The notes beneath the pieces were generated by a model. The model saw only the letters and a program-made list of their open reading frames with translations, had not been told where the DNA came from and searched no databases. Source: Thalassotalea agarivorans (lineage in GTDB: Bacteria; Pseudomonadota; Gammaproteobacteria; Enterobacterales; Alteromonadaceae). Taken from it: 64,000 nucleotides of DNA. The number at the start of each line of letters is the position of its first letter. Position 1 is the stretch's first letter. The translations under genes were made by a program, and so were the position numbers. Location: positions 434,001-498,000 of the forward strand of contig NZ_AP027363.1 of NCBI RefSeq assembly GCF_030295955.1, read 5' to 3'. Shown piece by piece: positions 19,525 to 28,321 of this stretch.

Positions 19525-19651
19525 CCGTCATCCCGTGATGTTTTAACACGGGATCTCCATGGGGTACATTGTGCGTTTAACAAGTACTTCAAAGTTTAAA
19601 GGAGATCCTGTTTTTCAACAGGATGACGAATGCTATTGGTGCCAGGCACCA
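19525..19651. repeat. 127-bp hairpin repeat, copy A
   Basis: This copy and 19769-19895 are the same length. Their first 40 or so bases and last 45 or so bases are identical, with a diverged middle. Each holds three palindromes: ATCCCGTG with CACGGGAT, ATCCTGTT with AACAGGAT, and GGTGCCAGGCACC (19638-19650 here). The form suggests a non-autonomous REP- or MITE-like element. Confidence 0.8.
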
Positions 19652-19696
19652 ACCTAGTATTTTCTATGATTTACTAGCGCCGTACGTAAAATAGGG

Positions 19697-19733
19697 ACGA
19701 CGGACACGCAGCACAGCTGCTGGGGACAAGGAA
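19697..19733. repeat. 37-bp repeat R2, copy 2
   Basis: One base different from 19391-19427. It is preceded by a degenerate R1 and followed by the second 127-bp repeat. Confidence 0.8.
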
Positions 19734-19768
19734 CGTGGTTACTTATTCTCGTGAATATGCAGTTACCA

Positions 19769-19895
19769 CCGTCATCCCGTGATGTTTTAACACGGGATCT
19801 CCATGGGATTCATTGCGCGTTTAATAAATGATGCTAAGTTTAATTGAGATCCTGTTTTTCAACAGGATGACGAATGCTATTGGTGCCAGGCACCA
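19769..19895. repeat. 127-bp hairpin repeat, copy B
   Basis: Direct repeat of 19525-19651 with identical ends and the same three palindromes (GGTGCCAGGCACC at 19882-19894). The head hairpin also occurs inverted at 3354-3385, and degenerate traces are visible near 20650 and 26512. Confidence 0.8.
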
Positions 19896-19940
19896 TGTCT
19901 TTTTCAGCTTCTTTTCTTTACCTAACCGAGTTAAATTTTT

Positions 19941-19982
19941 AGTTCTTAGTTCTTAGTTCTTAGTTCTTAGTTCTTAGCCCTT
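19941..19982. repeat. 7-bp tandem array over the GNAT gene stop
   Basis: AGTTCTT occurs five times in tandem, then AGCCCTT. On the GNAT sense strand the units read AAGGGCT followed by AAGAACT repeats, the same unit as at 3214. The array includes the gene's stop codon (19974-19976) and its last two codons. Confidence 0.85.
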
Positions 19983-20534
19983 AGGTTTGTGTTGTTCTCT
20001 AACTTTACGTCGATACCAAACCACATCCCAATCACCTAAATAGTCTTTATGCAAATATTGCTTGTGGAAGGTCATGCCAAGCTTTTTCATTACACCTATT
20101 GAGGCGCCATTATCTTCATCTGCAATTGCAGAGACATATTCAACTTCCGGTGACGCTGATACGACGTCGATAATGGCTAAAGCCGCTTCAGAAGCGTAGC
20201 CCTTACCCCAATGGTGTTGAAAGAAACGCCAACCCAATTCTAGGTCGTTAAATAGTGGTTTATCCAAGAAGAAATGCATAGGGCGCACTAACACCCAGCC
20301 CAAGTATTCACCTGTTTCAGTTAGGCTAATATGCCAAAGTCCCCATCCCTTTTCTGGATTGCGATACTTCTCCATACGTGGCACGAAAACCTCTTCAATT
20401 TGCTGCATAGAGTTTTTCTTACCACCATTAATAAACTTCATCACTTCTTCGTTTTGATCTATATCGTAAAGCGCTTGCTTATCTGATGCGTCCATTAATC
20501 TGTAAGTTAGGCGTTCGCTGTTTGGAATATGCAT
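19974..20534 (-). CDS. GNAT-family N-acetyltransferase (RimJ/RimL-like)
   Basis: The product is 186 aa. The opening SERLTYRLMDASD strand and helix, the central ELGWRFFQHHWGKGYASEAA (beta-4 and the acetyl-CoA pyrophosphate loop) and the late GASIGVMKKLGM helix are typical of the Acetyltransf_3 group. These enzymes move acetyl from acetyl-CoA to amino groups of proteins or small molecules, and the substrate is not readable here. The gene stands alone on the reverse strand beside the repeat patch. A 7-bp tandem array overlaps its stop codon. It is probably accessory. Confidence 0.9.
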   Translation of the reverse strand: MHIPNSERLTYRLMDASDKQALYDIDQNEEVMKFINGGKKNSMQQIEEVFVPRMEKYRNPEKGWGLWHISLTETGEYLGWVLVRPMHFFLDKPLFNDLELGWRFFQHHWGKGYASEAALAIIDVVSASPEVEYVSAIADEDNGASIGVMKKLGMTFHKQYLHKDYLGDWDVVWYRRKVREQHKPKG

Positions 20535-20669
20535 AGAAGTAGGTTCTTAGTTTTTATAAGTATGCAGTATCTTAAATGGGGTATGTGTTGTGAGTAAATA
20601 CTTATGTTGATTTTGGCACAAGTGCGCTTCGCTGCAGGTACAAATGAATTGATGCATTAACACGGGATT

Positions 20670-21080
20670 TCAAACAACTTTCCACAAAAACTTACTTTTA
20701 AGTTCATCAGTTGGAACCATACATTCTTGAGTTCTTCCAAAAATACTGTATCTATTTCGTGCGAATGAACGATAGAAATAATCTCTAATAGGGCGAGGCA
20801 ATATTTTGAATATTCGAAAAAGGTACCAGTAGCCGTTTAAATCTTTAGTAATTTCTAATGCTGCGTTGCTTCTGAAAAAACACTGGTTTTTTTTGACGAG
20901 TAAAAAAGTGTCAAAGCCCACCTTATCTGCGCCATACTCACTAATTAAATTTTGTGCAAAAGGGCTTTGCATCGGCGCAAACAAAAATTTGTTTGAATGA
21001 TCTCTTTTAATGATGAAGTTAACAGCTGCATTACAGAAATTACAAACGCCATCAAAAACAATAATGTGTTGATTATTCAT
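20670..21080 (-). CDS. DCC family (DUF393, YuxK-like) thiol-disulfide oxidoreductase-like protein
   Basis: The product is 136 aa. It opens with the family signature FDGVCNFCNAAVNFIIKRD, which has a thioredoxin-like CxxC (Cys14 and Cys17 approximately), and ends with the conserved ILPRPIRDYFYRSFARNRY segment and a final Cys. DCC proteins are predicted redox proteins of poorly known role. A good ribosome site (GGAG) lies just upstream on the reverse strand. It is separated from the GNAT gene by 135 bp and need not be co-transcribed. Confidence 0.85.
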   Translation of the reverse strand: MNNQHIIVFDGVCNFCNAAVNFIIKRDHSNKFLFAPMQSPFAQNLISEYGADKVGFDTFLLVKKNQCFFRSNAALEITKDLNGYWYLFRIFKILPRPIRDYFYRSFARNRYSIFGRTQECMVPTDELKSKFLWKVV

Positions 21081-21331
21081 TTTTCTCCTGACTAATTACA
21101 ATCATTAAGCGAAAACAACATATGGCTTAACAATTAGATAACCTTCGATGGTAAATCAGTTACCTACCCAAATCAAAACAAGACTTTTTTGTTCATCAAA
21201 GAATGGCGAAACTTTTGGCAGGCGTTTTAGGGTCTGAACACATAGAGGAATTAGCCAACACAATGAGCTGTGCAACATAACCGTTCCCCCATTGAGGGTT
21301 GCCGATAGCGTTTTTTAATGATCATGTATAA

Positions 21332-21351
21332 GTTCTTCATGGATGAAGAAC
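21332..21351. repeat. Perfect 20-bp palindrome
   Basis: GTTCTTCAT-GG-ATGAAGAAC, with 9-bp arms. It could be an operator for a dimeric regulator or a piece of a dispersed repeat. Confidence 0.6.
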
Positions 21352-21449
21352 AAGGTGAAATAGGACAGGGATGTGCTATTGAGACGGTACATCGACATCA
21401 TTGAAAAATGATAGCGGGGTTGTCAAACCGAGTTGGGGCGTGGGGGTAT

Positions 21450-21480
21450 GCCCTAGGGGTGTCACGCTACACCCCTGGGC
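21450..21480. other. GC-rich hairpin with 12-bp stem
   Basis: GCCC, a bulged T, then AGGGGTGT pairs with ACACCCCTGGGC around a CACGCT loop. A second stem (CTCC with GGAG) follows at 21482-21501. Neither has a clear terminator T-run. Confidence 0.6.
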
Positions 21481-21546
21481 TATTGCTCCTTTAGGAGTAA
21501 TAAAACTTTTAAAGCTAACAAATAGCTCGCAGCTTACTACTAATAA

Positions 21547-21587
21547 GATAAAAGAATTTTTTATCTTTTTCCCTTTTCCTTTATACT
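21547..21587 (+). promoter_or_regulatory. AT-rich hairpin and candidate -10 box before rnr
   Basis: GATAAAA (21547-21553) and TTTTATC (21559-21565) form a 7-bp stem followed by TTTTT. A TATACT at 21582-21587 lies 30 bp before the rnr ATG and could be its -10 element. The -35 match is poor. Confidence 0.4.
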
Positions 21588-21617
21588 GACAGTATCAAAC
21601 CTTTTAACGGCATTTGG

Positions 21618-23984
21618 ATGACTGTTAACGACCCTCATCAAAAGCGCGAAGCGCAAAAATATCAAAAACCTATCGCCAGTCGAGAATATATCCTCGAACT
21701 TATTCAACAAGCTTATGCGCCGCCTACGTTCAGCGCTCTTTACAAAAGGCTTGGCTACTCAGATGAAGCAGACAAAGTCGCCTTGAAACGCCGCCTTAGA
21801 GCGATGGAGCAAGATGGTCAGTTAGTCTTTAATAAGTTTAAGCAATACGCCATACCCAAAGAAAATAGTGTATTAACAGGTACTATTATTGGTCATCGCG
21901 ATGGTTATGGTTTTTTTACGCCGGATGGTGGCGGAAAAGATTTATTTGTCTCCTCTCATGAAATGCAAAAAGTATTTCATGGCGACGTAGTAGAGGCGAT
22001 AAAAATGGACCGTACTGATCGTAAAGGCCGTCAGGAAGTCCGTATTCTAGATGTTATTGAAGGCCGAAAAACGCCCATTGTTGGACGTTTTTATGTGGAA
22101 CACAATGTCGCGTTTGTGGTGCCAGATGATGCCAAAATCAGTCAAGATATTGTGATTGATCCGAAAGCAAAAATGGGTGCACGCCATGGGCAAGTGGTTG
22201 TGGTTAATGTGGTACAACGCCCAAGTAAACGCAACAATGCTGTTGGTGAAGTGGTGGAAATTCTAGGTGAGCATATGGCACCGGGAATGGAAATTGAAAT
22301 TGCGCTGCGAGAGCATGATTTGCCGCATAAATTTTCAGCAGAGATTGAGCAAGAGCTAGCACTTATAGCGGATGAAGTTACCGATGAAGCAAAATTGCCA
22401 CGCAAGGATTTGCGAGACTTACCTTTAGTCACCATTGATGGCGAAGATGCGCGTGACTTTGATGATGCCGTTTACTGCCAAGTAGAGCCTGATGGTGGTT
22501 GGCGCCTTTGGGTCGCAATTGCCGATGTTAGCTATTATGTAAGACCTGGCATGGCCCTAGATGATGAAGCAATAGCGCGAGGTAACTCGGTTTACTTCCC
22601 AAGCCAAGTCATTCCTATGTTGCCAGAAAAGTTATCTAACGGACTATGTTCACTAAATCCTGACGTTGATCGTTTGTGTATGGTCTGTGAAATGACCGTG
22701 AGCGCCGCAGGTGAACTATCAGGTTTTGAATTTTACCCTGCGGTAATGCGTTCAAAAGCTCGTTTTACTTATACAAAAGTGGCCGCTATTTTAGAAGGCG
22801 ACCCTGAATTATGCGAACAGTACAATGACTTTATTGGCGATTTAACTCATCTCCACCAATTATATACTGCGTTGAATTATGCTCGTGGGCAACGTGGTGC
22901 TATCGCCTTTGAAACGGAAGAAAGTCAGTTTCTATTTAATAGTGACCGAAAAATAGAGTCGATTGTGCCACTGGTTAGAAATGACGCGCACAAGATGATT
23001 GAAGAATGCATGATTTTGGCAAATGTCTCGACAGCACGTTTTGTTGAAGAACATGAATTTCCAGGTTTATTTCGCGTCCACGACAAGCCGAGTGAAGAAA
23101 AGTATAACAACTTTGTGAGCTATATCAGCGAGCTTGGCTTAACCATAGATAGGGAGCAAGAACCGACACCGGCAAACTTTAGCAAAATTCTTGATTTAGT
23201 TGATGGGCGACCTGATCAAGAACTTATCCAAACCATGCTATTGCGCAGTATGAAGCAAGCCGTTTATCAATCGGAAAACCTAGGTCACTTTGGTTTAGCC
23301 TTACCGCAATACAGCCATTTTACCTCACCTATTCGTCGTTATCCTGATCTTGTTATTCACCGTGTGATCAAAGCTATTTTGCAGCAACAACAGCACAATG
23401 ATGCCAACATTGGTTATTACAGTTATGACGAACAAGCAATTTCTGAACTGGGTGAACATTGTTCAATGACTGAGCGCAGAGCAGACGATGCAACTCGCGA
23501 TGTGTCGGATTGGCTCAAATGTGAGTATATGCAAGACCATGTTGGCGATGTTTTTTCTGGGGTGATCTCTACGGTAACTAACTTTGGTGTTTTTGTAAGG
23601 TTAAGTGACTTACACATTGAAGGCCTTATTCACATTAACTCTCTTGGTCGCGATTATTATCATTATGATGATGTGCGAATGACATTAACTGGCGAAAAAA
23701 CGAAAACACGTTATCATGTCGGCGATTTGTTAGAGGTGCAAGTGGCTGCGGTCAATCTTGACGAAAAGAAAATTGATTTAACGCTATTTGGCAAACAAGA
23801 AGAGCCGGAAAAAGCGAATAAATATCGTCCGCCTAAAAAACCAAAAAAACAGGCGGCGACAACAGAGCGCAAGTCGGGAAAATCAACTACGAGTAAGAAA
23901 GCTAAATCTAAAGCAGGACGACGCCAGACTAAAAAATCTCGCCCAGGTAAAAATGCTCGTAATAAAACGAAAAGCCGAATATAA
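21618..23984 (+). CDS. rnr: Ribonuclease R
   Basis: RNase R is a processive 3'-5' exoribonuclease that can unwind structured RNA, important in rRNA quality control, tmRNA-linked decay and cold growth. The product is 788 aa: N-terminal winged helix (about 20-90), cold-shock/OB domains, the RNB catalytic domain with the Asp-rich metal site [12 protein letters not shown] near 274-285, an S1 domain near 640-725, and a long Lys/Arg-rich tail from about 730. It lies upstream of rlmB with a 20-bp gap, the same pairing as in E. coli, and the two are probably one operon. Confidence 0.97.
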   Translation: MTVNDPHQKREAQKYQKPIASREYILELIQQAYAPPTFSALYKRLGYSDEADKVALKRRLRAMEQDGQLVFNKFKQYAIPKENSVLTGTIIGHRDGYGFFTPDGGGKDLFVSSHEMQKVFHGDVVEAIKMDRTDRKGRQEVRILDVIEGRKTPIVGRFYVEHNVAFVVPDDAKISQDIVIDPKAKMGARHGQVVVVNVVQRPSKRNNAVGEVVEILGEHMAPGMEIEIALREHDLPHKFSAEIEQELALIADEVTDEAKLPRKDLRDLPLVTIDGEDARDFDDAVYCQVEPDGGWRLWVAIADVSYYVRPGMALDDEAIARGNSVYFPSQVIPMLPEKLSNGLCSLNPDVDRLCMVCEMTVSAAGELSGFEFYPAVMRSKARFTYTKVAAILEGDPELCEQYNDFIGDLTHLHQLYTALNYARGQRGAIAFETEESQFLFNSDRKIESIVPLVRNDAHKMIEECMILANVSTARFVEEHEFPGLFRVHDKPSEEKYNNFVSYISELGLTIDREQEPTPANFSKILDLVDGRPDQELIQTMLLRSMKQAVYQSENLGHFGLALPQYSHFTSPIRRYPDLVIHRVIKAILQQQQHNDANIGYYSYDEQAISELGEHCSMTERRADDATRDVSDWLKCEYMQDHVGDVFSGVISTVTNFGVFVRLSDLHIEGLIHINSLGRDYYHYDDVRMTLTGEKTKTRYHVGDLLEVQVAAVNLDEKKIDLTLFGKQEEPEKANKYRPPKKPKKQAATTERKSGKSTTSKKAKSKAGRRQTKKSRPGKNARNKTKSRI

Positions 23985-24004
23985 CAGCAGGAATAGATAA
24001 CGCT

Positions 24005-24763
24005 ATGGCAAAAAGTGAAGAAATCGTTTTTGGTATTCATGCCATTACTGAATTAATTAAACGTTCACCAGAACGTTTTAAAGAACTTTGGTTATTAAAA
24101 GGCCGTGAAGACGATAGAGTCATGCCGATTATTAATTTAGCGCGAAAGTACAAAATTCCTGTACAAGTAGTACCGCGTAAAGTTTTAGATGACAAATCTA
24201 AAGGAGAACAACATCAAGGTGTTGTTGCTAAGGTAGCACCAGGCAAAACCTATACTGAGGCCGATCTCGATAGTATTTATCTCGATGCAGAAAAAGCGGG
24301 ACGTGATCCTTTCTTCTTGATTCTTGACGGGTTAACAGACCCGCACAATTTAGGGGCTTGCTTGCGCAACGCAGATGCCGCCGGCGTTGATGCGATAGTG
24401 GTACCTAAAGATAACGCCGCACGCTTAACAGCAACTGTGCGCAAAGTAGCGGTAGGGGCCGCTGAAACGGTTCCTTTAGTGCAAGTCACTAATTTATCGA
24501 GAGCGATGAAACAATTACAACAAATGGGTTTGTGGATTGTGGGTACCGCTGGCGAAACTGATGTGTCTTTATATGATGTCAAATTAACGGGCCCCATGGC
24601 ACTTGTCATGGGTGCAGAAGGCAAAGGCATGCGTCGCTTGACGCGAGAGCATTGTGATCAGTTGGTGAAATTACCTATGGCGGGTGCCGTTAGTAGTTTG
24701 AATGTATCGGTTGCAACCGGTATTTGTCTCTATGAAATTGTCAGGCAACGTAAGCAGGCTTAA
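24005..24763 (+). CDS. rlmB: 23S rRNA (guanosine-2251-2'-O)-methyltransferase RlmB
   Basis: RlmB methylates G2251 in the peptidyl-transferase P-loop. The product is 252 aa with an N-terminal substrate-binding domain and a C-terminal SPOUT domain. The SpoU motifs are clear: [16 protein letters not shown] (motif 1), [16 protein letters not shown] (motif 2) and [14 protein letters not shown] (motif 3, trefoil knot). It starts 20 bp after rnr with AGGA upstream. No terminator is visible after the gene. Confidence 0.96.
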   Translation: MAKSEEIVFGIHAITELIKRSPERFKELWLLKGREDDRVMPIINLARKYKIPVQVVPRKVLDDKSKGEQHQGVVAKVAPGKTYTEADLDSIYLDAEKAGRDPFFLILDGLTDPHNLGACLRNADAAGVDAIVVPKDNAARLTATVRKVAVGAAETVPLVQVTNLSRAMKQLQQMGLWIVGTAGETDVSLYDVKLTGPMALVMGAEGKGMRRLTREHCDQLVKLPMAGAVSSLNVSVATGICLYEIVRQRKQA

Positions 24764-25046
24764 CAGCCTAATCATAACCTTTCCTGGCACTGTTTCAACC
24801 CTTTAGCAGATTGTTTTAATTGGCAAATACCTGTATGTTATAGCCCTCCTATTTCTCATTAATTAGTGATGTAGGCGTCCACACATTAAGCTACGTAGTG
24901 TCTTTTATGCAAAACAAGCGCTTGCAAAATACCTGTGGAAAGATGAAACGAAAAACTGATTTATGGCAACACAGTAGGAAAATTGTCGTTACTGGCAAAG
25001 GATGTGTTGGCACACAACATAAAAATATAAAAGTAAGGGAAGTTTA

Positions 25047-26360
25047 ATGAAGAAACTCGTTGGTCTGCTCGTTGTTTTAGCAGCGATTGTTTTAGTAGCG
25101 CCAAAGTTTGTTGGCGATGTAGTAAAAGAAAAGTATTTAGATATTGCTGAAAAGGTAAGTGAATCTGGCGATATCACAGCGACGACGCAATTTACTGATG
25201 AAGGTTGGTTCGGCGCGACGGTAATTACCGATTATAAAATCAACCTGCCAATTGAAGCTGAAACGTTTGAAATCATTATTACTTCTACAGAAGAGCTGTC
25301 TTACGGTCCTGTTATTTTTAAAGATGGTGTTAAATTCGCATTAAGCTATTCAGACATCGTTTTGAGTTTCTCTTTTGGTGAAGAATTGCCTATTGAAGCA
25401 CAGGATATTTTAGACAGCTTTAATGAAAAAGTAGCGATTAAAAATAGCATCACTTATGGCTTAGACGTGCTATCAACGTTTGATATGGGGCAAGTAGAAA
25501 CTGACCTAGATGGTGACACATTCGTACTTAAGCCATTGCATGGTGAATTCGTTGTTGAAGACAACAAACGTTTGTATGGCTTCATGCAGTGGGACGGTAT
25601 GACAATCGGAAACCCTGACATGAGCGCTGAAATTGGCAAGATCATTTTTGATGTAGACCAGACTGCGCTTGAAGGAAACGTATACAGCAGCACTGCATTG
25701 TACGAAGGTGGTGGCTCTGTATTAATAGAAAACTTTGACATGACGTCAGCTCTACAACCACAGGCAAATGTCAAAATGAAAGACTTTTTGATAAAAGCTT
25801 ATGGTACTGTAGAAAACAATTTAATGGCAGTTGAAGTGCTTTACAACGTCAAAGAAATTGTCGCTGCAGGTCAAGTTATCTCTGATGCTAACATCGACAT
25901 TTTAATCGAAAACCTTGATGTTAAAGTGCTACAAGAGCTAATGGATGAAACTTCATACAGCGCTATAGCGGTAACAGAAGAAGAAGCTGCTGCTCAGGTG
26001 GAAAGAATTGGCGCAATCAGCGAGAAGCTACTTGCATCGAACCCAACTTTAAATCTTCGTGATATGAGTTTTCAAATGCCAGCAGGTGGCGCACAAGCCA
26101 ATATGACTGGTCATATTGATGCTTCTATGTTTGATTTGAGCCAAGTAGAGCATATAGATAAAGCTATGGTTGCTAATGGTAACGTAGCTGTAGACGAAAG
26201 CTTGTTAGCAACATACGGCATAATGCCAATGGCAGATATGTATATTCAGCAAGGCTTTGCTGAAAAAGCAGATGGCCAAGTAAAGACAACAATTAGTGTT
26301 GCAAATGGCGAGCTCAAAATTAATGGTATCGTGATGCCACTTGGTCAAGAGCAACAATAA
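25047..26360 (+). CDS. DUF945 (YdgA-like) family protein
   Basis: The product is 437 aa, with an N-terminal hydrophobic segment (about 3-20, KKLVGLLVVLAAIVLVAPKF) that acts as a signal or membrane anchor, followed by a long beta-rich periplasmic part. It fits the DUF945 family, which includes E. coli YdgA, of unknown biochemical role at the envelope. A GGGA ribosome site supports the start. It stands alone between rlmB (283 bp away, with no clear feature in the gap) and the rpsF operon. A 7-bp tandem array begins 8 bp after its stop. Confidence 0.8.
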   Translation: MKKLVGLLVVLAAIVLVAPKFVGDVVKEKYLDIAEKVSESGDITATTQFTDEGWFGATVITDYKINLPIEAETFEIIITSTEELSYGPVIFKDGVKFALSYSDIVLSFSFGEELPIEAQDILDSFNEKVAIKNSITYGLDVLSTFDMGQVETDLDGDTFVLKPLHGEFVVEDNKRLYGFMQWDGMTIGNPDMSAEIGKIIFDVDQTALEGNVYSSTALYEGGGSVLIENFDMTSALQPQANVKMKDFLIKAYGTVENNLMAVEVLYNVKEIVAAGQVISDANIDILIENLDVKVLQELMDETSYSAIAVTEEEAAAQVERIGAISEKLLASNPTLNLRDMSFQMPAGGAQANMTGHIDASMFDLSQVEHIDKAMVANGNVAVDESLLATYGIMPMADMYIQQGFAEKADGQVKTTISVANGELKINGIVMPLGQEQQ

Positions 26361-26367
26361 AATACTT

Positions 26368-26413
26368 GGCTGCGGGCTGCGGGCTGCGGGCTGCGGGCTG
26401 CGGGCTACGGGCT
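26368..26413. repeat. 7-bp tandem array (GGCTGCG type) just after the DUF945 gene
   Basis: GGCTGCG five times, then GGCTACG and GGCT. Read as GCGGGCT units it shares the trailing RCT of the AAGAACT arrays elsewhere in the window. It starts 8 bp after the stop codon at 26358-26360. Confidence 0.88.
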
Positions 26414-26442
26414 TAGTAAGTTTTACCAATTAGTTAGATTGT

Positions 26443-26472
26443 AAAAAGCGACATTTATGTGTCGCTTTTTTT
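26443..26472 (+). terminator. Rho-independent terminator after the DUF945 gene
   Basis: AAAAAGCGACA-TTTATG-TGTCGCTTTTTTT, an 11-bp stem and T-run. The remaining gap to rpsF (about 300 bp) shows only a degenerate trace of the REP-like hairpin near 26512 and no gene. Confidence 0.9.
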
Positions 26473-26769
26473 ATGCAAGCGATTAATTTTTTAAGTATTT
26501 TATTGCGTCATTCCTTGCGTTAAAACGGGATTTTAAACAGCCTGTTTTAAGCCAAGCGATTAACGTTTAGTTATTCAGCAAGTAGAATAAACGTCAATAT
26601 AATCTAGATTCCTTTAAAACTTTACGGTATCCCACCATAAAAGCTTGCTTTACAAGGTCATTTTATCTACAATACGCCGCCTTAATTCAGCCGCAAGTTA
26701 TTTTGTTCCTTGCCTCAATACTGGTGGTGGCTGAGCCAGATAAGAGGCTACAACCGTAAGGAGCTCGTA

Positions 26770-27192
26770 ATGCGTCATTACGAAATCGTTTTTATGGTTC
26801 ACCCTGATCAGAGTGAACAAGTTCCAGGTATGATTACACGTTATACCGACATGATCACTGCTGCTGAAGGCAAGATCCACCGTCTAGAAGACTGGGGTCG
26901 TCGTCAGTTAGCATACCCAATCAATAAGCTTCACAAAGCTCACTACGTTTTATTAAACGTTGAAGCTCCTCAAGCTGTTATTGATGAATTAGAAACTTCT
27001 TTCCGTTTCAACGACGTTGTGATTCGTAACATGATCATGCGCACGAAAGGCGCGGTAACTGAAGCATCACCTATGGCTGCTGCTAAAGAAGACCGTCGCG
27101 AAGTTAAGAAAGAGGTTACTGAAGCGCCAGCTGCTAAAGAAGCACCTGCTACTGAAGAAGTAGCTGCTGAAGAAGCTGCAAGCGAAGAATAA
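26770..27192 (+). CDS. rpsF: 30S ribosomal protein S6
   Basis: S6 binds the central 30S domain as a pair with S18. The ATG at 26770 ([19 protein letters not shown]) has AAGGAG upstream and gives 140 aa. A TTG 60 bp earlier was rejected. The last 35 or so residues are an Ala/Glu-rich low-complexity tail ending in Glu-Glu, the sort of end that RimK extends with glutamates in E. coli. First gene of rpsF-priB-rpsR-rplI. Confidence 0.98.
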   Translation: MRHYEIVFMVHPDQSEQVPGMITRYTDMITAAEGKIHRLEDWGRRQLAYPINKLHKAHYVLLNVEAPQAVIDELETSFRFNDVVIRNMIMRTKGAVTEASPMAAAKEDRREVKKEVTEAPAAKEAPATEEVAAEEAASEE

Positions 27193-27199
27193 GTAATCT

Positions 27200-27508
27200 G
27201 TGACATCAAACAGTCTTACTTTGGTAGGCATGGTCGTTAAAGCGGCAAAATTGCATACCAGCCCGGCGGGGATTCATCATTGTCAGTTTTCCGTTGAACA
27301 TCGTTCAACACAAGTGGAAGCTAACTTGAATCGCCAAGCATTTTTAAGAATGCAGGTCGTGGCAACAGGAGATTGGTCACAACACTTAACACGTGAGTTA
27401 ATTGAGGGCAGAGAAGTTAAGATTCAAGGTTTTTTAAACCGACATGAATCGCGAAATGGTAACCCTATTTTGGTACTTCACGCTCAACATATTGAAATGA
27501 TTAATTAG
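27200..27508 (+). CDS. priB: Primosomal replication protein N, PriB
   Basis: PriB is an OB-fold single-strand DNA-binding dimer that helps PriA restart stalled forks. The product is 102 aa with a GTG start 7 bp after rpsF. The OB-fold pattern is visible: NSLTLVGMVVKAAKLHTSPAG, IHHCQFSVEHRS and the late VKIQGFLNRHESRNGNPILV. The position between rpsF and rpsR is diagnostic in gammaproteobacteria. Confidence 0.95.
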   Translation: MTSNSLTLVGMVVKAAKLHTSPAGIHHCQFSVEHRSTQVEANLNRQAFLRMQVVATGDWSQHLTRELIEGREVKIQGFLNRHESRNGNPILVLHAQHIEMIN

Positions 27509-27548
27509 GTAGCTGTTAGTTTTAGCGGTTACATTAAAGGAGAAATCC

Positions 27549-27776
27549 ATGTCTCGTTTTTTTAGACGTCGTAAGTTCTGTCGTTTTTCGGCAGAGGGCG
27601 TAGAAGCAATCGATTATAAAGACGTTGCTACGCTTAAAAATTATATCACTGAAAGTGGTAAAATCGTTCCTAGCCGTATCACTGGTACAAGTGCTAAATA
27701 CCAACGTCAACTTGGTCGTGCGATCAAGCGTGCTCGTTACTTAGCATTATTACCGTATACTGATTTACACAAGTAA
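27549..27776 (+). CDS. rpsR: 30S ribosomal protein S18
   Basis: S18 pairs with S6 on the 30S platform. The 75-aa product has the usual length and the conserved core [20 protein letters not shown], then [25 protein letters not shown] lies 8 bases before the ATG. Confidence 0.99.
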   Translation: MSRFFRRRKFCRFSAEGVEAIDYKDVATLKNYITESGKIVPSRITGTSAKYQRQLGRAIKRARYLALLPYTDLHK

Positions 27777-27794
27777 CCTATAGGGGATTTGAAA

Positions 27795-28247
27795 ATGGAA
27801 GTAATTCTTCTTGATAAAATCGCCAAGTTAGGCGGCCTTGGTGACAAGGTAACTGTTAAATCTGGTTACGCTCGTAACTATCTTTTACCACAAGGCAAAG
27901 CTGTTTTTGCTTCAAAAGCTAACGTTGAGCACTTCGAAGCTCGCCGTGCTGAATTAGAAGCTAAATTAGCTGACGCTTTATCAGCTGCAGAAGCTCGTGC
28001 TGCTAAATTAGCAGAACTTGCTGAAGTAACTATCGCTTCAAACGCTGGTGATGAAGGTAAATTATTTGGTTCAATCGGTACTCGTGACATTGCTGATGCA
28101 ATCACTGCTGCGGGTGTTGAAGTAGCTAAATCAGAAGTACGTTTGCCAAACGGTACTATCCGTGAAGTTGGTGAATTCGATATCGCAATTCACTTACACA
28201 CAGATGTTGATACAAACATCAAAGTAAACGTTGTTGCTGAAGACTAA
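27795..28247 (+). CDS. rplI: 50S ribosomal protein L9
   Basis: L9 binds 23S rRNA near the L1 stalk and limits ribosome slippage. The ATG at 27795 ([13 protein letters not shown]) gives 150 aa with GGGGA upstream. A TTG six bases earlier was rejected. The N-terminal domain, the long connecting Ala/Glu-rich helix (about 45-75) and the C-terminal domain are all present. Last gene of its operon, followed by a terminator. Confidence 0.98.
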   Translation: MEVILLDKIAKLGGLGDKVTVKSGYARNYLLPQGKAVFASKANVEHFEARRAELEAKLADALSAAEARAAKLAELAEVTIASNAGDEGKLFGSIGTRDIADAITAAGVEVAKSEVRLPNGTIREVGEFDIAIHLHTDVDTNIKVNVVAED

Positions 28248-28268
28248 TTTTTAATTATGTTTTCAAAT

Positions 28269-28297
28269 AAAAAGGCTGGGTAATCCCAGCCTTTTTT
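28269..28297. terminator. Bidirectional terminator between rplI and the esterase gene
   Basis: AAAAAGGCTGGG (28269-28280), a TAAT loop, then CCCAGCC and TTTTTT. A/T-runs flank both sides, so it can serve rplI on one strand and the convergent esterase gene on the other. Confidence 0.92.
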
Positions 28298-28321
28298 GTT
28301 TCTAGTTTACTAACTGTTTCA

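Larger units (their letters stand above)
19153..19973. other. Repeat-rich intergenic patch, no credible gene
   Basis: About 820 bp between the tuf terminator and the GNAT gene. It is a mosaic of four repeat types: a 37-bp element with two good copies and one poor copy, a second 37-bp element with two copies, a 127-bp hairpin repeat with two copies, and a 7-bp tandem array. The short open frames here are built from the repeats and show no ribosome sites or recognisable family. Confidence 0.8.
21081..21617. other. Intergenic region with strong palindromes, no gene seen
   Basis: A 537-bp gap between the divergently oriented DCC gene and rnr. It holds a perfect 20-bp palindrome (21332-21351), a long GC-rich hairpin (21450-21480), a smaller hairpin (21482-21501) and an AT-rich hairpin before rnr. 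A 62-codon open frame at 21401-21589 crosses the hairpins and has no ribosome site or family match. Confidence 0.7.

Noticed and set aside
21401-21589. 62-codon open frame before rnr
   Set aside because: It runs through two strong hairpins, has no ribosome site and an unlikely composition.
24764-25046. Possible small RNA or attenuator between rlmB and the DUF945 gene
   Set aside because: Only two weak copies of AAATACCTGT and no stable hairpin or terminator were seen.
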